Positions 17,768 through 27,002 of a stretch of DNA of 64,000 nucleotides are shown piece by piece. A model generated the notes under the pieces. That model was not told where the DNA came from, did no database searches, and was given only the letters and a program-made list of their open reading frames with translations. Both the position numbers and the translations under genes were made by a program. Source of the stretch: Devosia oryziradicis (GTDB lineage: Bacteria; Pseudomonadota; Alphaproteobacteria; Rhizobiales; Devosiaceae); NCBI RefSeq assembly GCF_016698645.1, contig NZ_CP068047.1, positions 806,001 to 870,000 of the forward strand, read 5' to 3'. Numbering within the stretch: the first letter of the stretch is position 1; each line of letters begins with the position of its first letter.

Positions 17768-19789
17768 TTGTCCCGCTTGTTTGCCGGCAGCATCGCCCGG
17801 CGCCTCTATAGCCTGCTGTTCGTCTTTGCCCTGGGTTTTGCCGGCGTCGTAGCCTACCAGCTCTATGCCCTGCGGCAAAACCTGGATGCCTTCAAGCGCA
17901 CCGAAATCCAGAGCGTCGTGCAGGCCGCTGTGGGTGTCGTGCAGCATTACTACGACCTGACAGAAGCGGGCACCTTGACGACGGAAGCGGCGCAGACCGC
18001 GGCGCTCGATACCCTGCGCGCCATGCGCTACCAGGGCGAAGAATATCTGTTTGTCGACAATTTCGACTATGTGAACGTGCTTCACACCTACCAGCCGGAA
18101 AAGGAAGGCACCAACCGTCGCGAGACCAAGGACGCCAATGGCAAGCTTTACATGGCCGAGATGATCGACGGCGCAAAGGCCAATGGCTCCTACTTCGTTT
18201 CCTATGCCTTCAAGGACAAGGACGGGCTCTCCAAGGACAAGGTTACCTATGCGCAGGCCTTCCAGCCATGGGGCTGGACCATTGCCAGCGGCGTCCTGAT
18301 GACAACCGTGCAGGCTATATTCTGGCAGGCCGCGATCACCAGCGCGGCCATTACGCTGGGCGTGATGGCAGTGGTTCTGGCCTTGGGCGCCTTGATCGCA
18401 CGGGCCATTCGCCGGCCGATCGCGGCCTTGACGACCGACATGGTGCGCCTCGCCAACAATGATTTCGACGTGGCGCTGGACGGCCAGGATCGCAGCGACG
18501 AGATCGGCGACATGGCGCGCGCGGTTGCCGTATTCCGCGAGAATGGCCTCAAGGTCAGCCAGATGACCGAGGCGGAAGCAGCGCGCATCATTGCCGAGGA
18601 GCAGAGCCGGCGCGCCATGATGGCCGACCTGCAGGCGGCCTTCGGGCAGGTGGTGGATTCCGCGATTGCCGGTGATTTCAGCAAGCGGGTCGACACCGAA
18701 TTCCCCGACCCGGAGCTCAATGGACTTGCCGGCAGCGTCAACTCGCTGGTGACCACGGTGGATCGTGGGCTGGACGAAACCGGGCGGGTGCTGACCGCGC
18801 TGGCCAATACCGACCTCACGCATCGCATGGAGGGCGATTACCACGGCGCTTTCGCGGTGCTCAAGACCAACACCAATGCCGTGGCGGACCGCCTCAGCGA
18901 GGTGGTGACGCAGTTGCGCGCGACCTCCAGCACGCTCAAGACCGCAACAGGGGAAATTCTCTCGGGCGCCAACGACCTGAGCGAACGGACCACCAAGCAG
19001 GCCGCGACCATCGAAGAGACGTCCGCAGCGATGGAACAACTGGCCGCGACAGTGCTGCACAATGCCGAGCGCGCCAGGGAAGCCAGCGTCAATGCCGGCG
19101 AGGTTACCCGCACCGCCGAAGAGGGCGGAAAGGTCATGCAGCAGGCCAACGAGGCGATGAGCGCCATCGAGGCCAGTTCGGGCAAGATTTCCAACATCAT
19201 CGGATTGATCGACGACATCGCCTTCCAGACCAATCTCCTGGCCCTCAACGCCTCGGTCGAGGCGGCGCGCGCCGGCGATGCCGGCAAGGGCTTTGCCGTG
19301 GTGGCGGTGGAAGTGCGGCGCCTGGCGCAGTCGGCGGCCAGTGCCTCGGCCGACGTCAAGGTGCTGATCGAGCAGTCGGCCGGCGAGGTGAGCATGGGCT
19401 CGCGCCTGGTTTCGGATGCTGCGGCGCGCCTGTCGGCGATGCTGGATGCGGCTCGCGCCAACAACCAGCTCATGGAAGGCATTGCGCGGGAAAGCCGGGA
19501 ACAGGCTTCAGCGATCGAGGAGGTCAACATCGCCGTCCGCACCATGGACGAGATGACCCAGCACAATGCAGCCCTGGTGGAACAGACCAATGCTGCCATC
19601 GAGCAGACCGAGTCCCAGGCCACGGCGCTCGATGCCATCGTGGCGGTATTCAACACGGGCGGTCAGCCGGTAGCGACCAAGGCACGATCCGCCGAGGCGC
19701 CGTCCAGGCCAGCCAATGTCCGCAAGGCGGCGCAGACCTATCTCAGCCAGGGAAACGCCGCTATCTCCGCGGACTGGAACGAGTTCTAA
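17768..19789 (+). CDS. Methyl-accepting chemotaxis protein, sCache_2 sensor, triple HAMP, DWNEF tail
   Basis: The 673-residue receptor has TM1 at about 10-30 and a periplasmic sCache_2 domain with the typical [18 protein letters not shown] and [11 protein letters not shown] strands. TM2 lies at about 182-212. Three HAMP-like units, the common signalling hairpin and a DWNEF end follow. sCache_2 domains in other bacteria bind short organic acids such as lactate or pyruvate; the ligand here is unproven. The start is a TTG eight bases after AGGAG (17755-17759). No in-frame ATG precedes TM1, so TTG is well supported and may lower expression. Confidence 0.92.
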   Translation: MSRLFAGSIARRLYSLLFVFALGFAGVVAYQLYALRQNLDAFKRTEIQSVVQAAVGVVQHYYDLTEAGTLTTEAAQTAALDTLRAMRYQGEEYLFVDNFDYVNVLHTYQPEKEGTNRRETKDANGKLYMAEMIDGAKANGSYFVSYAFKDKDGLSKDKVTYAQAFQPWGWTIASGVLMTTVQAIFWQAAITSAAITLGVMAVVLALGALIARAIRRPIAALTTDMVRLANNDFDVALDGQDRSDEIGDMARAVAVFRENGLKVSQMTEAEAARIIAEEQSRRAMMADLQAAFGQVVDSAIAGDFSKRVDTEFPDPELNGLAGSVNSLVTTVDRGLDETGRVLTALANTDLTHRMEGDYHGAFAVLKTNTNAVADRLSEVVTQLRATSSTLKTATGEILSGANDLSERTTKQAATIEETSAAMEQLAATVLHNAERAREASVNAGEVTRTAEEGGKVMQQANEAMSAIEASSGKISNIIGLIDDIAFQTNLLALNASVEAARAGDAGKGFAVVAVEVRRLAQSAASASADVKVLIEQSAGEVSMGSRLVSDAAARLSAMLDAARANNQLMEGIARESREQASAIEEVNIAVRTMDEMTQHNAALVEQTNAAIEQTESQATALDAIVAVFNTGGQPVATKARSAEAPSRPANVRKAAQTYLSQGNAAISADWNEF

Positions 19790-19798
19790 GGGAAAAAA

Positions 19799-19831
19799 GC
19801 CGGCTCCCGACTGCATGGCGCGGGAGCCGGC
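19799..19831. other. Stem-loop after the sCache_2 receptor gene
   Basis: A perfect 10-bp stem (GCCGGCTCCC / GGGAGCCGGC) has no T run on the plus strand but is preceded by AAAAAA. It may stabilise the 3' end of the receptor mRNA. As a terminator it would only fit the minus strand, where no gene reads into it. Confidence 0.5.
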
Positions 19832-19860
19832 ACTCATTGCCTGGCGGCTGGAGTGCTTCC

Positions 19861-19868
19861 TTAACCAT
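19861..19868 (+). promoter_or_regulatory. TTAACCAT box (candidate CtrA half-site)
   Basis: An exact TTAACCAT octamer lies 83 bases before the start of the second dCache receptor, in a short intergenic region. It matches the CtrA half-site form known in this order. Confidence 0.4.
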
Positions 19869-19951
19869 ATGAGGGATATGATCTATTTGTCCCGTGGCTG
19901 CCAAGGGCGGCCGCGGGCATGCAGTTCCCATAGCTCCGGAAGTACCTACAC

Positions 19952-22360
19952 ATGAGCGCGCAGCTCAAACTTGCCTTCAAGCTGCCGGCGATGGTTGTGG
20001 CCATTGCCCTGGTCACCGGCGCCAGTCTGGCCTTGGCGGGGTACTTCACCAGCAACGCCATCGTCACCATCCAGGCCGAACAGCGGCTGAGCGCCGCCGC
20101 CGCCAATGCGCGCTCGATGCTCGAGGCCTATCTGAACGAGGTTGCCGAGGACCTGACGCTGTTTGCCGGCCGGGCGGAAATCGCCGCCGACATCGACCTG
20201 TTCTCGGGTGCGATGCGATCGCTAGCCGGGCAGGGCGATCCCACCGAACTACTGCAGGACGCCTATATCACGCAAAATCCGAACCCGGCCGGCCAGAAGT
20301 TGCTGCTGGACACGTCCGACAAGCTACCGGTCTATGATCTGCATCACCGCGCGCTCCATGCCGATTTCCGCGACCTGCTGGAAAAGCGCGGCTACTACGA
20401 CATCTTCCTGTTCGATACCGACTTCAACAACGTCTATACGGTCTTCAAGGAGGCCGATTTCGCCACCAATTTCGCCGAAGGCGGCGGGCCCTGGGCCGAT
20501 ACGGACCTGGGCAAGGTCGTGCGGTCGGCAATGGCGGGCGAGGAAGGGCAGGTTTTCCTCAGCGACTTCGCCCCCTATGGACCCAGCGCCGGCGCGCCCG
20601 CCAGTTTCATCGCCACTCCGGTCTTCGACCAGGGATTCCTGATCGGCGTGCTTGCCTTCCAGATGCCCACGGCACTGATCGGCGACGTGCTGGTGCGCAC
20701 CCAGGGCCTGGGCGCCAGTGGTGAGACCTATCTGGTGGGCCAGGACGGACTGGTCCGCAACGACTCCGCCAAGACCGAGGGCAATGACGTGATGACGCTG
20801 GCGCTGCAGGGCGATGCCGTCACGGCGGCGCTGGCTGGGGAATCCGGCCTCGGCACCTTGATTCATCACGATGGGGCAGCCTTTGTGGCGGCCAGCGAGC
20901 CGTTGACCTTTGGTGGCGTGGACTGGGCCGTCGTGGCACTGGAAAGCCAGGCCGACATCGCCGCGCCATCGACAGGGCTGCGCAATTCACTGCTGATCAT
21001 CGGCCTGGTGCTGCTGGCCCTGGCTGCTGCCAGCAGCCTGGCGATCGCCCGCACGATTACCCGGCCCATTTCGCGTCTGACCGGTGCCATGGCCGGCATA
21101 GCCGGCGACAGGCTGGACATCGCGGTGCCGGGGCTGGACCGCGCCGACGAACTGGGGGCAATGGCCGAAGCGGTGGAAGTCTTCCGCAGCAACGGGCTCA
21201 AGATGCGCGACCTGCGGGCCGCCGAACTCGACATGAGCGACGAACGGGCCGCCCAGGTCAGCGTCATCCAGGGTTTGCAACAGGAGATCAGCGCGGTCGT
21301 TGGCGCGGCTATCGATGGCGATTTCTCGCGCCGCGTCGGCACCGATCAGCAGGATCCGGAATTGCGGCAGCTGGCGCTCGATGTCAACGACCTGCTGGCG
21401 ACTGTCGATCGCGGGCTGGCCGAGACGGGGAGTGTGCTGGCAGCGCTGGCGCGCGCCGATCTGACCCGCCGCATGAATGGCGACTACAGGGGCGCCTTTG
21501 CCCGTCTCAAGTCCGATACCAACGGCGTGGCCGAGCAACTGGGCGACATCATCACCCAGCTGCGCAGCACGTCGGGTTCGCTCAAGACGGCGACAGGAGA
21601 AATCCTCACTGGCGCCAATGACCTCAGTGAGCGCACCACGCGGCAGGCGGCGACGATCGAGGAAACCAGCGCCGCCATCGAGCAGCTCAGCCGCACCGTG
21701 GTCGACAATGCCGCGCAGGCCGAGCAGGCCAGTCGCGAAGTACGGGCTGTGTCCGACCAGGCCGAGGCCAGCGGCGAGGTGATGGGACAGGCTACTGGCG
21801 CCATGGAACGCATCACCGCCTCTTCGGGCAAAATTTCCAACATCATCGGGCTGATCGACGACATCGCGTTCCAGACCAATCTCCTGGCCCTTAATGCGTC
21901 GGTCGAGGCGGCGCGCGCCGGTGATGCCGGCAAAGGCTTTGCGGTGGTGGCGGTGGAGGTGCGGCGCCTGGCTCAATCTGCCGCCAGTGCGTCGGCCGAT
22001 GTCAAGGCGCTGATCGAGCAGTCTGCTGCCGAGGTGCAGGGCGGGACCCGCCTTGTGGCCAGCGCCGCCGAGCGGCTGACCATGGTGCAGGACGCCATTC
22101 GTGCCAATGCGGCGCTGCTCGATGGCATTGCCAGGGCCAGCCGCGAGCAGGCCGGCGCCATCGACGAGGTCAATGTGGCGGTGCGCCAGCTCGACGAAAT
22201 GACCCAGCACAATGCCGCTTTGGTGGAGGAGACCAATGCCGCCATCGAGCAGACCGAAGCCCAGGCCCATGAACTGGATCGCGTGATCGGGGTGTTCACG
22301 CTGGCGGCGCAGGACTGGAATGCGCCAAGACCGAAGGTTGCCGCCGGAGAGCGCGTCTGA
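19952..22360 (+). CDS. Methyl-accepting chemotaxis protein, dCache sensor, triple HAMP, no pentapeptide
   Basis: The 802-residue receptor has TM1 at about 8-30 and a periplasmic double-Cache domain at about 35-340. TM2 lies at about 345-366, then three HAMP-like units and the common signalling hairpin. The sensor is clearly paralogous to that of the receptor at 10435 (AYITQNPNPAG versus AYITNNPDPAN; VYTVFKEADFATNF versus VYSVKKRDDLATNF). Unlike its neighbours it does not end in DWNEF. The tail reads AAQDWNAPRP and runs on to RV. No single-base shift restores EF. It may depend on neighbours in the array for efficient methylation. Confidence 0.92.
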   Translation: MSAQLKLAFKLPAMVVAIALVTGASLALAGYFTSNAIVTIQAEQRLSAAAANARSMLEAYLNEVAEDLTLFAGRAEIAADIDLFSGAMRSLAGQGDPTELLQDAYITQNPNPAGQKLLLDTSDKLPVYDLHHRALHADFRDLLEKRGYYDIFLFDTDFNNVYTVFKEADFATNFAEGGGPWADTDLGKVVRSAMAGEEGQVFLSDFAPYGPSAGAPASFIATPVFDQGFLIGVLAFQMPTALIGDVLVRTQGLGASGETYLVGQDGLVRNDSAKTEGNDVMTLALQGDAVTAALAGESGLGTLIHHDGAAFVAASEPLTFGGVDWAVVALESQADIAAPSTGLRNSLLIIGLVLLALAAASSLAIARTITRPISRLTGAMAGIAGDRLDIAVPGLDRADELGAMAEAVEVFRSNGLKMRDLRAAELDMSDERAAQVSVIQGLQQEISAVVGAAIDGDFSRRVGTDQQDPELRQLALDVNDLLATVDRGLAETGSVLAALARADLTRRMNGDYRGAFARLKSDTNGVAEQLGDIITQLRSTSGSLKTATGEILTGANDLSERTTRQAATIEETSAAIEQLSRTVVDNAAQAEQASREVRAVSDQAEASGEVMGQATGAMERITASSGKISNIIGLIDDIAFQTNLLALNASVEAARAGDAGKGFAVVAVEVRRLAQSAASASADVKALIEQSAAEVQGGTRLVASAAERLTMVQDAIRANAALLDGIARASREQAGAIDEVNVAVRQLDEMTQHNAALVEETNAAIEQTEAQAHELDRVIGVFTLAAQDWNAPRPKVAAGERV

Positions 22361-22726
22361 GGCGCTGTACCGGGTAACTGGCGTCAGGCGCCGGTTACTT
22401 CGCTGTTCCTGCCCAGTTACGAGACGCTTCTTCACGCTCATTTAACCATGGGCGGGTAGCTTCATGGTCGGACGCAGATCATGTTTAGACACGGTGGTGG
22501 GGATCGCCGTGACACGCAAACGATCGACCATGCCCAGATATTTTTCATTGCGAAGACCACCGACGACCGGCCTGGTGGCCGGCGGGCGATGGCATGGTAT
22601 CGCCGTGGGACACCTGCTGGTACGCAGAACCCGCAATGCGCGTCGCAAGCCCCGCTTAGCCATTGCTTTTTTACTCTTCTCGCGGACGCCAAGAATTTGC
22701 GCGGGCAGGCTGGGGGCCTATTTCCA
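22361..22726. other. 366-base intergenic region between two receptor genes
   Basis: No convincing gene lies here, although the frame of the downstream receptor stays open to an ATG at 22481. A 10-bp stem-loop with one G-U pair sits at 22374-22398 (GTAACTGGCG / CGCCGGTTAC) and may end the upstream transcript. A TTAACCAT box is at 22441. If that box marks the promoter, the downstream receptor has an untranslated leader of roughly 250 bases. Confidence 0.5.
22441..22448 (+). promoter_or_regulatory. TTAACCAT box (candidate CtrA half-site)
   Basis: An exact TTAACCAT octamer lies upstream of the PAS-PAS receptor. It is 278 bases from the preferred start and 32 bases from the upstream in-frame ATG at 22481. 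Confidence 0.35.
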
Positions 22727-24484
22727 ATGACTGGTTTTTTCGGCGGCAGGAACGATGACCGCGCCAAGGTCGACGCCATTATGCGCAGCCAGGCGGTGAT
22801 CGAGTTCAAGCTGGACGGCACGATCCTGGATGCCAATGAGAATTTCCTCAAGGCGCTAGGCTACGAGCTGCATGAAATCGTCGGCAAGCATCACCGTCTG
22901 TTCGTCGATCCGGTTGACGCCAACTCGGCTGAATACAAGCAGTTCTGGGCTGACCTCGCTCTGGGCAAGTTCCAGTCGGCGGCCTATCGGCGCATCGCCA
23001 AGGATGGCCGCGAAATCTGGATCCAGGCGACCTACAACCCGGTCTTGGACAAAGCAGGCAAGCCCACTAAGGTCATCAAGTTCGCCACCGATATCACCGA
23101 CCAGAAGAACCAGGCGGCCGATCACGAGGCACAGATTGCCGCCATTTCGCGGGTACAGGCCGTGATAGAGTTCAACCTCGATGGCACGGTGCGCGATGCC
23201 AACGACAATTTCCTGGCCACTGTCGGCTATGACAAGGACGAAATCGTGGGCAGGCATCACCGCATGTTCTGCGACCCGGCCTATGCCAACAGCGCCGACT
23301 ATACCAGGTTCTGGGAGCGCCTGCGGGCAGGCGAATATGTCGCCGCCGAATTCCAGCGTTTCGGCAAGGGCGGCAAGGAAATCTGGATTCAGGCATCCTA
23401 CAACCCGGTCCTCGATGCCAATGGCAAGCCGGTCAAGGTGGTCAAGTTCGCCACCGACATTACCGAGCGAAAGCGGGCCGAGGGCATCATCGATCATCTC
23501 ACGACGAGCCTTGCCAAGATGGCCGAGGGCGACCTGACCGGTCACATCGATACCCAGTTTACCGGCCAGTACGAGCAGTTGCGCCTGTCGTTCAACCAGT
23601 CGCTGGGCCGGCTGCTGGACATCGTGGACGGGCTGCAGCAGACGTCGCGCTCGCTCAAGACGGCGACCAGCGAAATCCTTACCGGCGCCAATGACCTCAG
23701 CGAGCGCACCACCCGGCAGGCCGCGACGATCGAAGAGACTTCGGCCTCTGTCGAGCAGCTTTCCAACGCGGTGCAGGAGAATGCCACACGCGCCGCCACG
23801 GCCAGCCAGAAGGCCAAGGCCGTTTCGGCCGGCGCGACCGAGGGTGGCGTGGTGATGAACGACGCCAACGCCGCCATGGCCGCCATCGAGGTCAGCTCGG
23901 GCAAGATTTCCAACATCATCGGCCTCATCGACGACATCGCCTTCCAGACCAACCTCCTGGCGCTCAACGCCTCGGTCGAGGCGGCGCGCGCCGGCGATGC
24001 CGGCAAGGGCTTTGCCGTGGTGGCGGTGGAAGTGCGGCGGCTCGCGCAGTCGGCGGCTGGGGCATCGGCCGAGATCAAGCAATTGATCGAGGCGAGTGCC
24101 GGAGAGGTCAAGAATGGCTCGCGGCTGGTGGGCCAGGCCGCCGAGAAGCTGCTGGACATCCTCGAGGGTGCCAGGGAGAGTTCGGCGCTGATCGACTCCA
24201 TCGCCCAGGCCAATGGCCAGCAGGCCGGTGCGCTGGACGAGGTTGCGGTCGCCGTGCGGCAGATGGACGAGATGACCCAGCACAACGCCGCGCTGGTCGA
24301 ACAGACCAATGCGGCCATTGAGCAGACCGAGGCCCAGGCCAGCGAGCTCGACCGTATCGTCGAGGTGTTCAAGGTGGACGATGGCGCGCGGGCGACCCGG
24401 CTCGTACGCAAGCCGCCGCGCCGGGCGCCGGCGCTGCGCAGCGCGGGCAACACGGCGGTCGCTCAGGACTGGAACGAGTTCTAG
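22727..24484 (+). CDS. Soluble methyl-accepting chemotaxis protein with two PAS domains, DWNEF tail
   Basis: The 585-residue receptor has no membrane segment. Two tandem PAS domains lie at about 12-125 and 135-247 and are close copies of each other ([19 protein letters not shown] and [19 protein letters not shown]; both end KFATDIT). One HAMP-like unit follows ([20 protein letters not shown]), then the common signalling hairpin and a DWNEF end. PAS pairs of this type often bind haem or flavin and report redox or oxygen state; no cofactor residue is certain here. The start [11 protein letters not shown] is preferred; an upstream ATG at 22481 would add 82 residues of low-complexity, non-domain sequence. 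Confidence 0.9.
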   Translation: MTGFFGGRNDDRAKVDAIMRSQAVIEFKLDGTILDANENFLKALGYELHEIVGKHHRLFVDPVDANSAEYKQFWADLALGKFQSAAYRRIAKDGREIWIQATYNPVLDKAGKPTKVIKFATDITDQKNQAADHEAQIAAISRVQAVIEFNLDGTVRDANDNFLATVGYDKDEIVGRHHRMFCDPAYANSADYTRFWERLRAGEYVAAEFQRFGKGGKEIWIQASYNPVLDANGKPVKVVKFATDITERKRAEGIIDHLTTSLAKMAEGDLTGHIDTQFTGQYEQLRLSFNQSLGRLLDIVDGLQQTSRSLKTATSEILTGANDLSERTTRQAATIEETSASVEQLSNAVQENATRAATASQKAKAVSAGATEGGVVMNDANAAMAAIEVSSGKISNIIGLIDDIAFQTNLLALNASVEAARAGDAGKGFAVVAVEVRRLAQSAAGASAEIKQLIEASAGEVKNGSRLVGQAAEKLLDILEGARESSALIDSIAQANGQQAGALDEVAVAVRQMDEMTQHNAALVEQTNAAIEQTEAQASELDRIVEVFKVDDGARATRLVRKPPRRAPALRSAGNTAVAQDWNEF

Positions 24485-24489
24485 CAAGG

Positions 24490-24516
24490 GGCTGCTGACT
24501 CGCGTTGTCAGCAGCC
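24490..24516. other. Stem-loop after the PAS receptor gene
   Basis: A perfect 10-bp stem (GGCTGCTGAC / GTCAGCAGCC) with a 7-base loop lies six bases after the stop codon. It has no T run, so it could be a 3' stabiliser or a weak terminator. Confidence 0.5.
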
Positions 24517-24553
24517 AATGGCACAAGCACCGGGCGTCAACCCGGAGCCAGCC

Positions 24554-24934
24554 ATGCTCACTTCTGCGATCGATCCTGTCTATTCCCGCGATTTCGCAAC
24601 CTTGATCGCGCCATTGCCGGCGCCGGTAGCCGAATTGACGGCGCGACTGGTCGCGCTGGTGGCGGCGCATCCGGGGCTCACCGGCAAGGTGATGAATGGC
24701 TGGAAGTCGGTCAATTTCCGCCATGCCGGGGCCGGCCATGTCTGTTCGGTCTTTCCGCAGGTGGACCGTGTGTCACTCTATTTCGAGCATGGGCGGCTGC
24801 TCGAGCATGGCGAGGGCCTCCTGGCGGGCGACGGGCTCAAGAAAGGACGGTACCTGCGGCTCGTGCCCGGCGACGACATTCCGGTGGACCGCATCGGCAT
24901 CCTGCTTAGCGAGGCCATTGCTCTTTTCGCCTGA
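24554..24934 (+). CDS. DUF1801 domain-containing protein
   Basis: The 126-residue cytoplasmic protein resembles the DUF1801/YdhG-like fold. It has a conserved Trp-Lys region (KVMNGWKSVNFRHAG) followed by strands ending in PVDRIGILLSEAIALF. The molecular function of the family is unknown. The ATG at 24554 has a nearby GGAG; an earlier in-frame start overlaps the receptor 3' stem-loop region and adds 12 residues. The methylglyoxal synthase gene follows 36 bases later on the same strand, so co-transcription is likely. Confidence 0.75.
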   Translation: MLTSAIDPVYSRDFATLIAPLPAPVAELTARLVALVAAHPGLTGKVMNGWKSVNFRHAGAGHVCSVFPQVDRVSLYFEHGRLLEHGEGLLAGDGLKKGRYLRLVPGDDIPVDRIGILLSEAIALFA

Positions 24935-24970
24935 AGCATGCTTGAAGAAATCTTGCATCCGGAGGGCAGC

Positions 24971-25333
24971 ATGGCGCGCATTGGCCTGGTGGCACATGAC
25001 GACAAGAAGGACGACCTGTGCGTCTGGGCCGAGCATCACAAGCATAAACTTGGCGAGCACGAGCTGTGGGGCACCGGCACCACGGGCAGCAGAGTGATGG
25101 CGGCGACGGGTCTCCAGGTGACCCTGCTCAAATCCGGTCCGCTGGGTGGGGACCAGCAGCTCGGCGCCATGATCGCGGAGGGAAAGCTGGACGTGCTGAT
25201 CTTCTTCATCGATCCGCTGTCGGCGCAGCCGCATGATGTCGACGTGAAGGCGCTGACGCGGCTCGCCACGCTCTACGACGTGCCCTGCGCCAACAACAAA
25301 TCCACAGCTGACGCGGTGCTCGCCTACCTTTGA
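24971..25333 (+). CDS. mgsA: Methylglyoxal synthase
   Basis: This enzyme converts dihydroxyacetone phosphate to methylglyoxal and phosphate, a bypass of lower glycolysis when phosphate is limiting. The 120-residue product carries the family signature. It has the N-terminal VAHDDKK with His9, the phosphate-binding GTGTTG, and Asp61 in GPLGGDQQ. Further on are FFIDPL and the QPHDVD segment with His88 and Asp91. The length is typical of the bacterial enzyme. The start is the ATG preceded by GGAGGG; an upstream ATG would add 11 residues. A strong terminator follows. Glyoxalase II (gloB) is encoded at 51404 and may help detoxify the product. Confidence 0.93.
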   Translation: MARIGLVAHDDKKDDLCVWAEHHKHKLGEHELWGTGTTGSRVMAATGLQVTLLKSGPLGGDQQLGAMIAEGKLDVLIFFIDPLSAQPHDVDVKALTRLATLYDVPCANNKSTADAVLAYL

Positions 25334-25370
25334 CTGCCATTCGAGCGCAGCTCTCATGGCCTTCTCACCT

Positions 25371-25402
25371 AAAACCGCTCCACTGGAGCGGTTTTGCGTT
25401 TT
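25371..25402 (+). terminator. Intrinsic terminator after mgsA
   Basis: An 11-bp stem (AAAACCGCTCC / GGAGCGGTTTT) with a 3-base loop is followed by GCGTTTT. Confidence 0.88.
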
Positions 25403-25512
25403 CACGCCGGATCGAAGGGTCAAGGTTGACCCTTGCGTCACCTTATGAGCAGATGCCGCAAAATCGCCCGGATTAACCGGGCGCCTTCGGCTTTGGGAAT
25501 CGGACGGTCTGG

Positions 25513-26295
25513 GTGTCCACTGATCTAGTTATTGACGTGCGCAACGTCAGCAAACGTTTTGGCGGCCTCAAGGCCGTCAACAACTGCTCGCTCTCGGTTC
25601 GGCGTGGTTCGGTGACGGGCCTGATCGGGCCCAATGGGGCGGGCAAATCCACGCTGTTCAACATCGTGGCCGGCAATATCGTGCCCGATGAAGGCTCGGT
25701 GATCTTTGACGGCGCCGATGTCACCGGCCTCAAGCCGCACCAGCTGTTTCGCACCGGAATGCTGCGGACCTTCCAGATCGCGCATGAATTCTCCAACATG
25801 ACGGCGCTGGAAAACCTGATGATGGTGCCGGGCGACCAGCCGGGCGAGTATCTGGGCAATGCCTGGTTCCGCCCCGGCCTCAGCAAGTCGCGCGAGACCG
25901 AAGTGCGGAAGAAAGCGCTCGACGTCATCGATTTCCTCAAGCTTGGCCATGTGCGCAACGAGCTGGCCGGCAATCTCAGCGGCGGGCAGAAAAAGCTGCT
26001 TGAGTTGGGCCGCACCATGATGGTGGATGCCAAGGTGGTGCTGCTCGACGAGGTGGCGGCGGGCGTCAACAAGACGCTGCTCAACGACCTGGCCGGCAAT
26101 ATCGAGCGCATGAACCGCGAGCTGGGCTATACCTTCTTCGTCATCGAGCATGACATGGACCTGATCGGGCGGCTGTGCGACCCGGTCATCGTCATGGCGC
26201 AGGGCGAGAAGATCGCCGAGGGCCCGATGGCCGAAATCCGCGCCAATCCCCAGATCGTCGAAGCCTATTTCGGCACTCCGGTCGAGGTGGCGTGA
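25513..26295 (+). CDS. livG: Branched-chain amino acid-type ABC transporter ATPase LivG
   Basis: This is one of two ATPases of a HAAT-family importer. The 260-residue product has Walker A GPNGAGKST, signature LSGGQKK and Walker B VVLLDEVAAGVN, plus the LivG-type C-terminal extension ending in AYFGTPVEV. The Walker B continues DEV rather than the usual DEP, a minor variant. Translation starts at GTG; no good ATG is available at the family-conserved start. The stop overlaps the next ATG (TGATG). The four-gene block livG-livF-livH-livM forms one operon. Exact substrate (branched-chain amino acids, amides or urea) is undetermined. Confidence 0.9.
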   Translation: MSTDLVIDVRNVSKRFGGLKAVNNCSLSVRRGSVTGLIGPNGAGKSTLFNIVAGNIVPDEGSVIFDGADVTGLKPHQLFRTGMLRTFQIAHEFSNMTALENLMMVPGDQPGEYLGNAWFRPGLSKSRETEVRKKALDVIDFLKLGHVRNELAGNLSGGQKKLLELGRTMMVDAKVVLLDEVAAGVNKTLLNDLAGNIERMNRELGYTFFVIEHDMDLIGRLCDPVIVMAQGEKIAEGPMAEIRANPQIVEAYFGTPVEVA

Positions 26296-26999
26296 TGGCT
26301 TTGATCGAACTGAGGAACGTCGTTGGCGGCTATGGCGGCGCACCCATCCTCAATGGCGTCAATATGGCCATCGAGCAATCCGACATCGGTGTCATCGTCG
26401 GCCCGAACGGGGCCGGCAAGTCGACGACGCTCAAGGCCATTTTCGGCCTGCTCAAGGTCACCGGCGGCACGATCGAGTTCGGCGGCAGGAATGTCGCCAA
26501 TTCACTGCCCGATGCGCTGGTCCCGATGGGCCTCAGTTTCGTGCCGCAGGAAAAGAACGTCTTCACCTCGATGAGTGTCGAGGAAAACCTTGAAATGGGC
26601 GCCTTCACCCGGCGCGACGATTTCAAGCCGACCATGGACTGGGTCTACCAGATGTTCCCGGTGCTGGCCGAAAAGCGCCGCCAACCGGCCGGCGAACTGT
26701 CCGGCGGACAACGCCAGATGGTGGCCATGGGCCGCGCGCTGATGAGCAAGCCCAAGCTGTTGATGCTGGACGAACCCTCGGCGGGCCTCTCACCCCGCTA
26801 TGTGATCGAGATCTTCGAGACCATCGTGCGCGTCAACAAGGAAGGCGTCGGCATCCTCATGGTCGAGCAGAATGCCCGCCAGGCCCTGGCGTTCGCCTCC
26901 AAGGGCTTCGTCCTCGCCGGCGGTCAGAACCGCTTCACCGGTACGGGGCCCGAGCTCATCGCCGATCCCGAAGTCGCCAAAAGTTTTCTCGGGGGCTGA
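26295..26999 (+). CDS. livF: Branched-chain amino acid-type ABC transporter ATPase LivF
   Basis: This is the second ATPase of the HAAT importer. The 234-residue product has Walker A GPNGAGKST, the Q-loop region SFVPQEKNVF, signature LSGGQRQ and Walker B LLMLDEPSAGLSP, then the H-loop-equivalent ILMVEQNA. The length is normal for LivF. The start overlaps the livG stop by one base and the stop is followed three bases later by the GTG of the permease gene, so the subunits are translationally coupled. Confidence 0.92.
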   Translation: MALIELRNVVGGYGGAPILNGVNMAIEQSDIGVIVGPNGAGKSTTLKAIFGLLKVTGGTIEFGGRNVANSLPDALVPMGLSFVPQEKNVFTSMSVEENLEMGAFTRRDDFKPTMDWVYQMFPVLAEKRRQPAGELSGGQRQMVAMGRALMSKPKLLMLDEPSAGLSPRYVIEIFETIVRVNKEGVGILMVEQNARQALAFASKGFVLAGGQNRFTGTGPELIADPEVAKSFLGG

Positions 27000-27002
27000 G
27001 CC

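Noticed and set aside
19799..19831. Strong stem-loop considered as a terminator for the sCache_2 receptor.
   Set aside because: No T run follows on the plus strand; kept only as an unassigned stem-loop.
22481..22726. N-terminal extension of the PAS-PAS receptor from an upstream ATG.
   Set aside because: The 82 added residues are low in order, unlike PAS or receptor sequence. MTGFFGGRN starts right before the first PAS domain.
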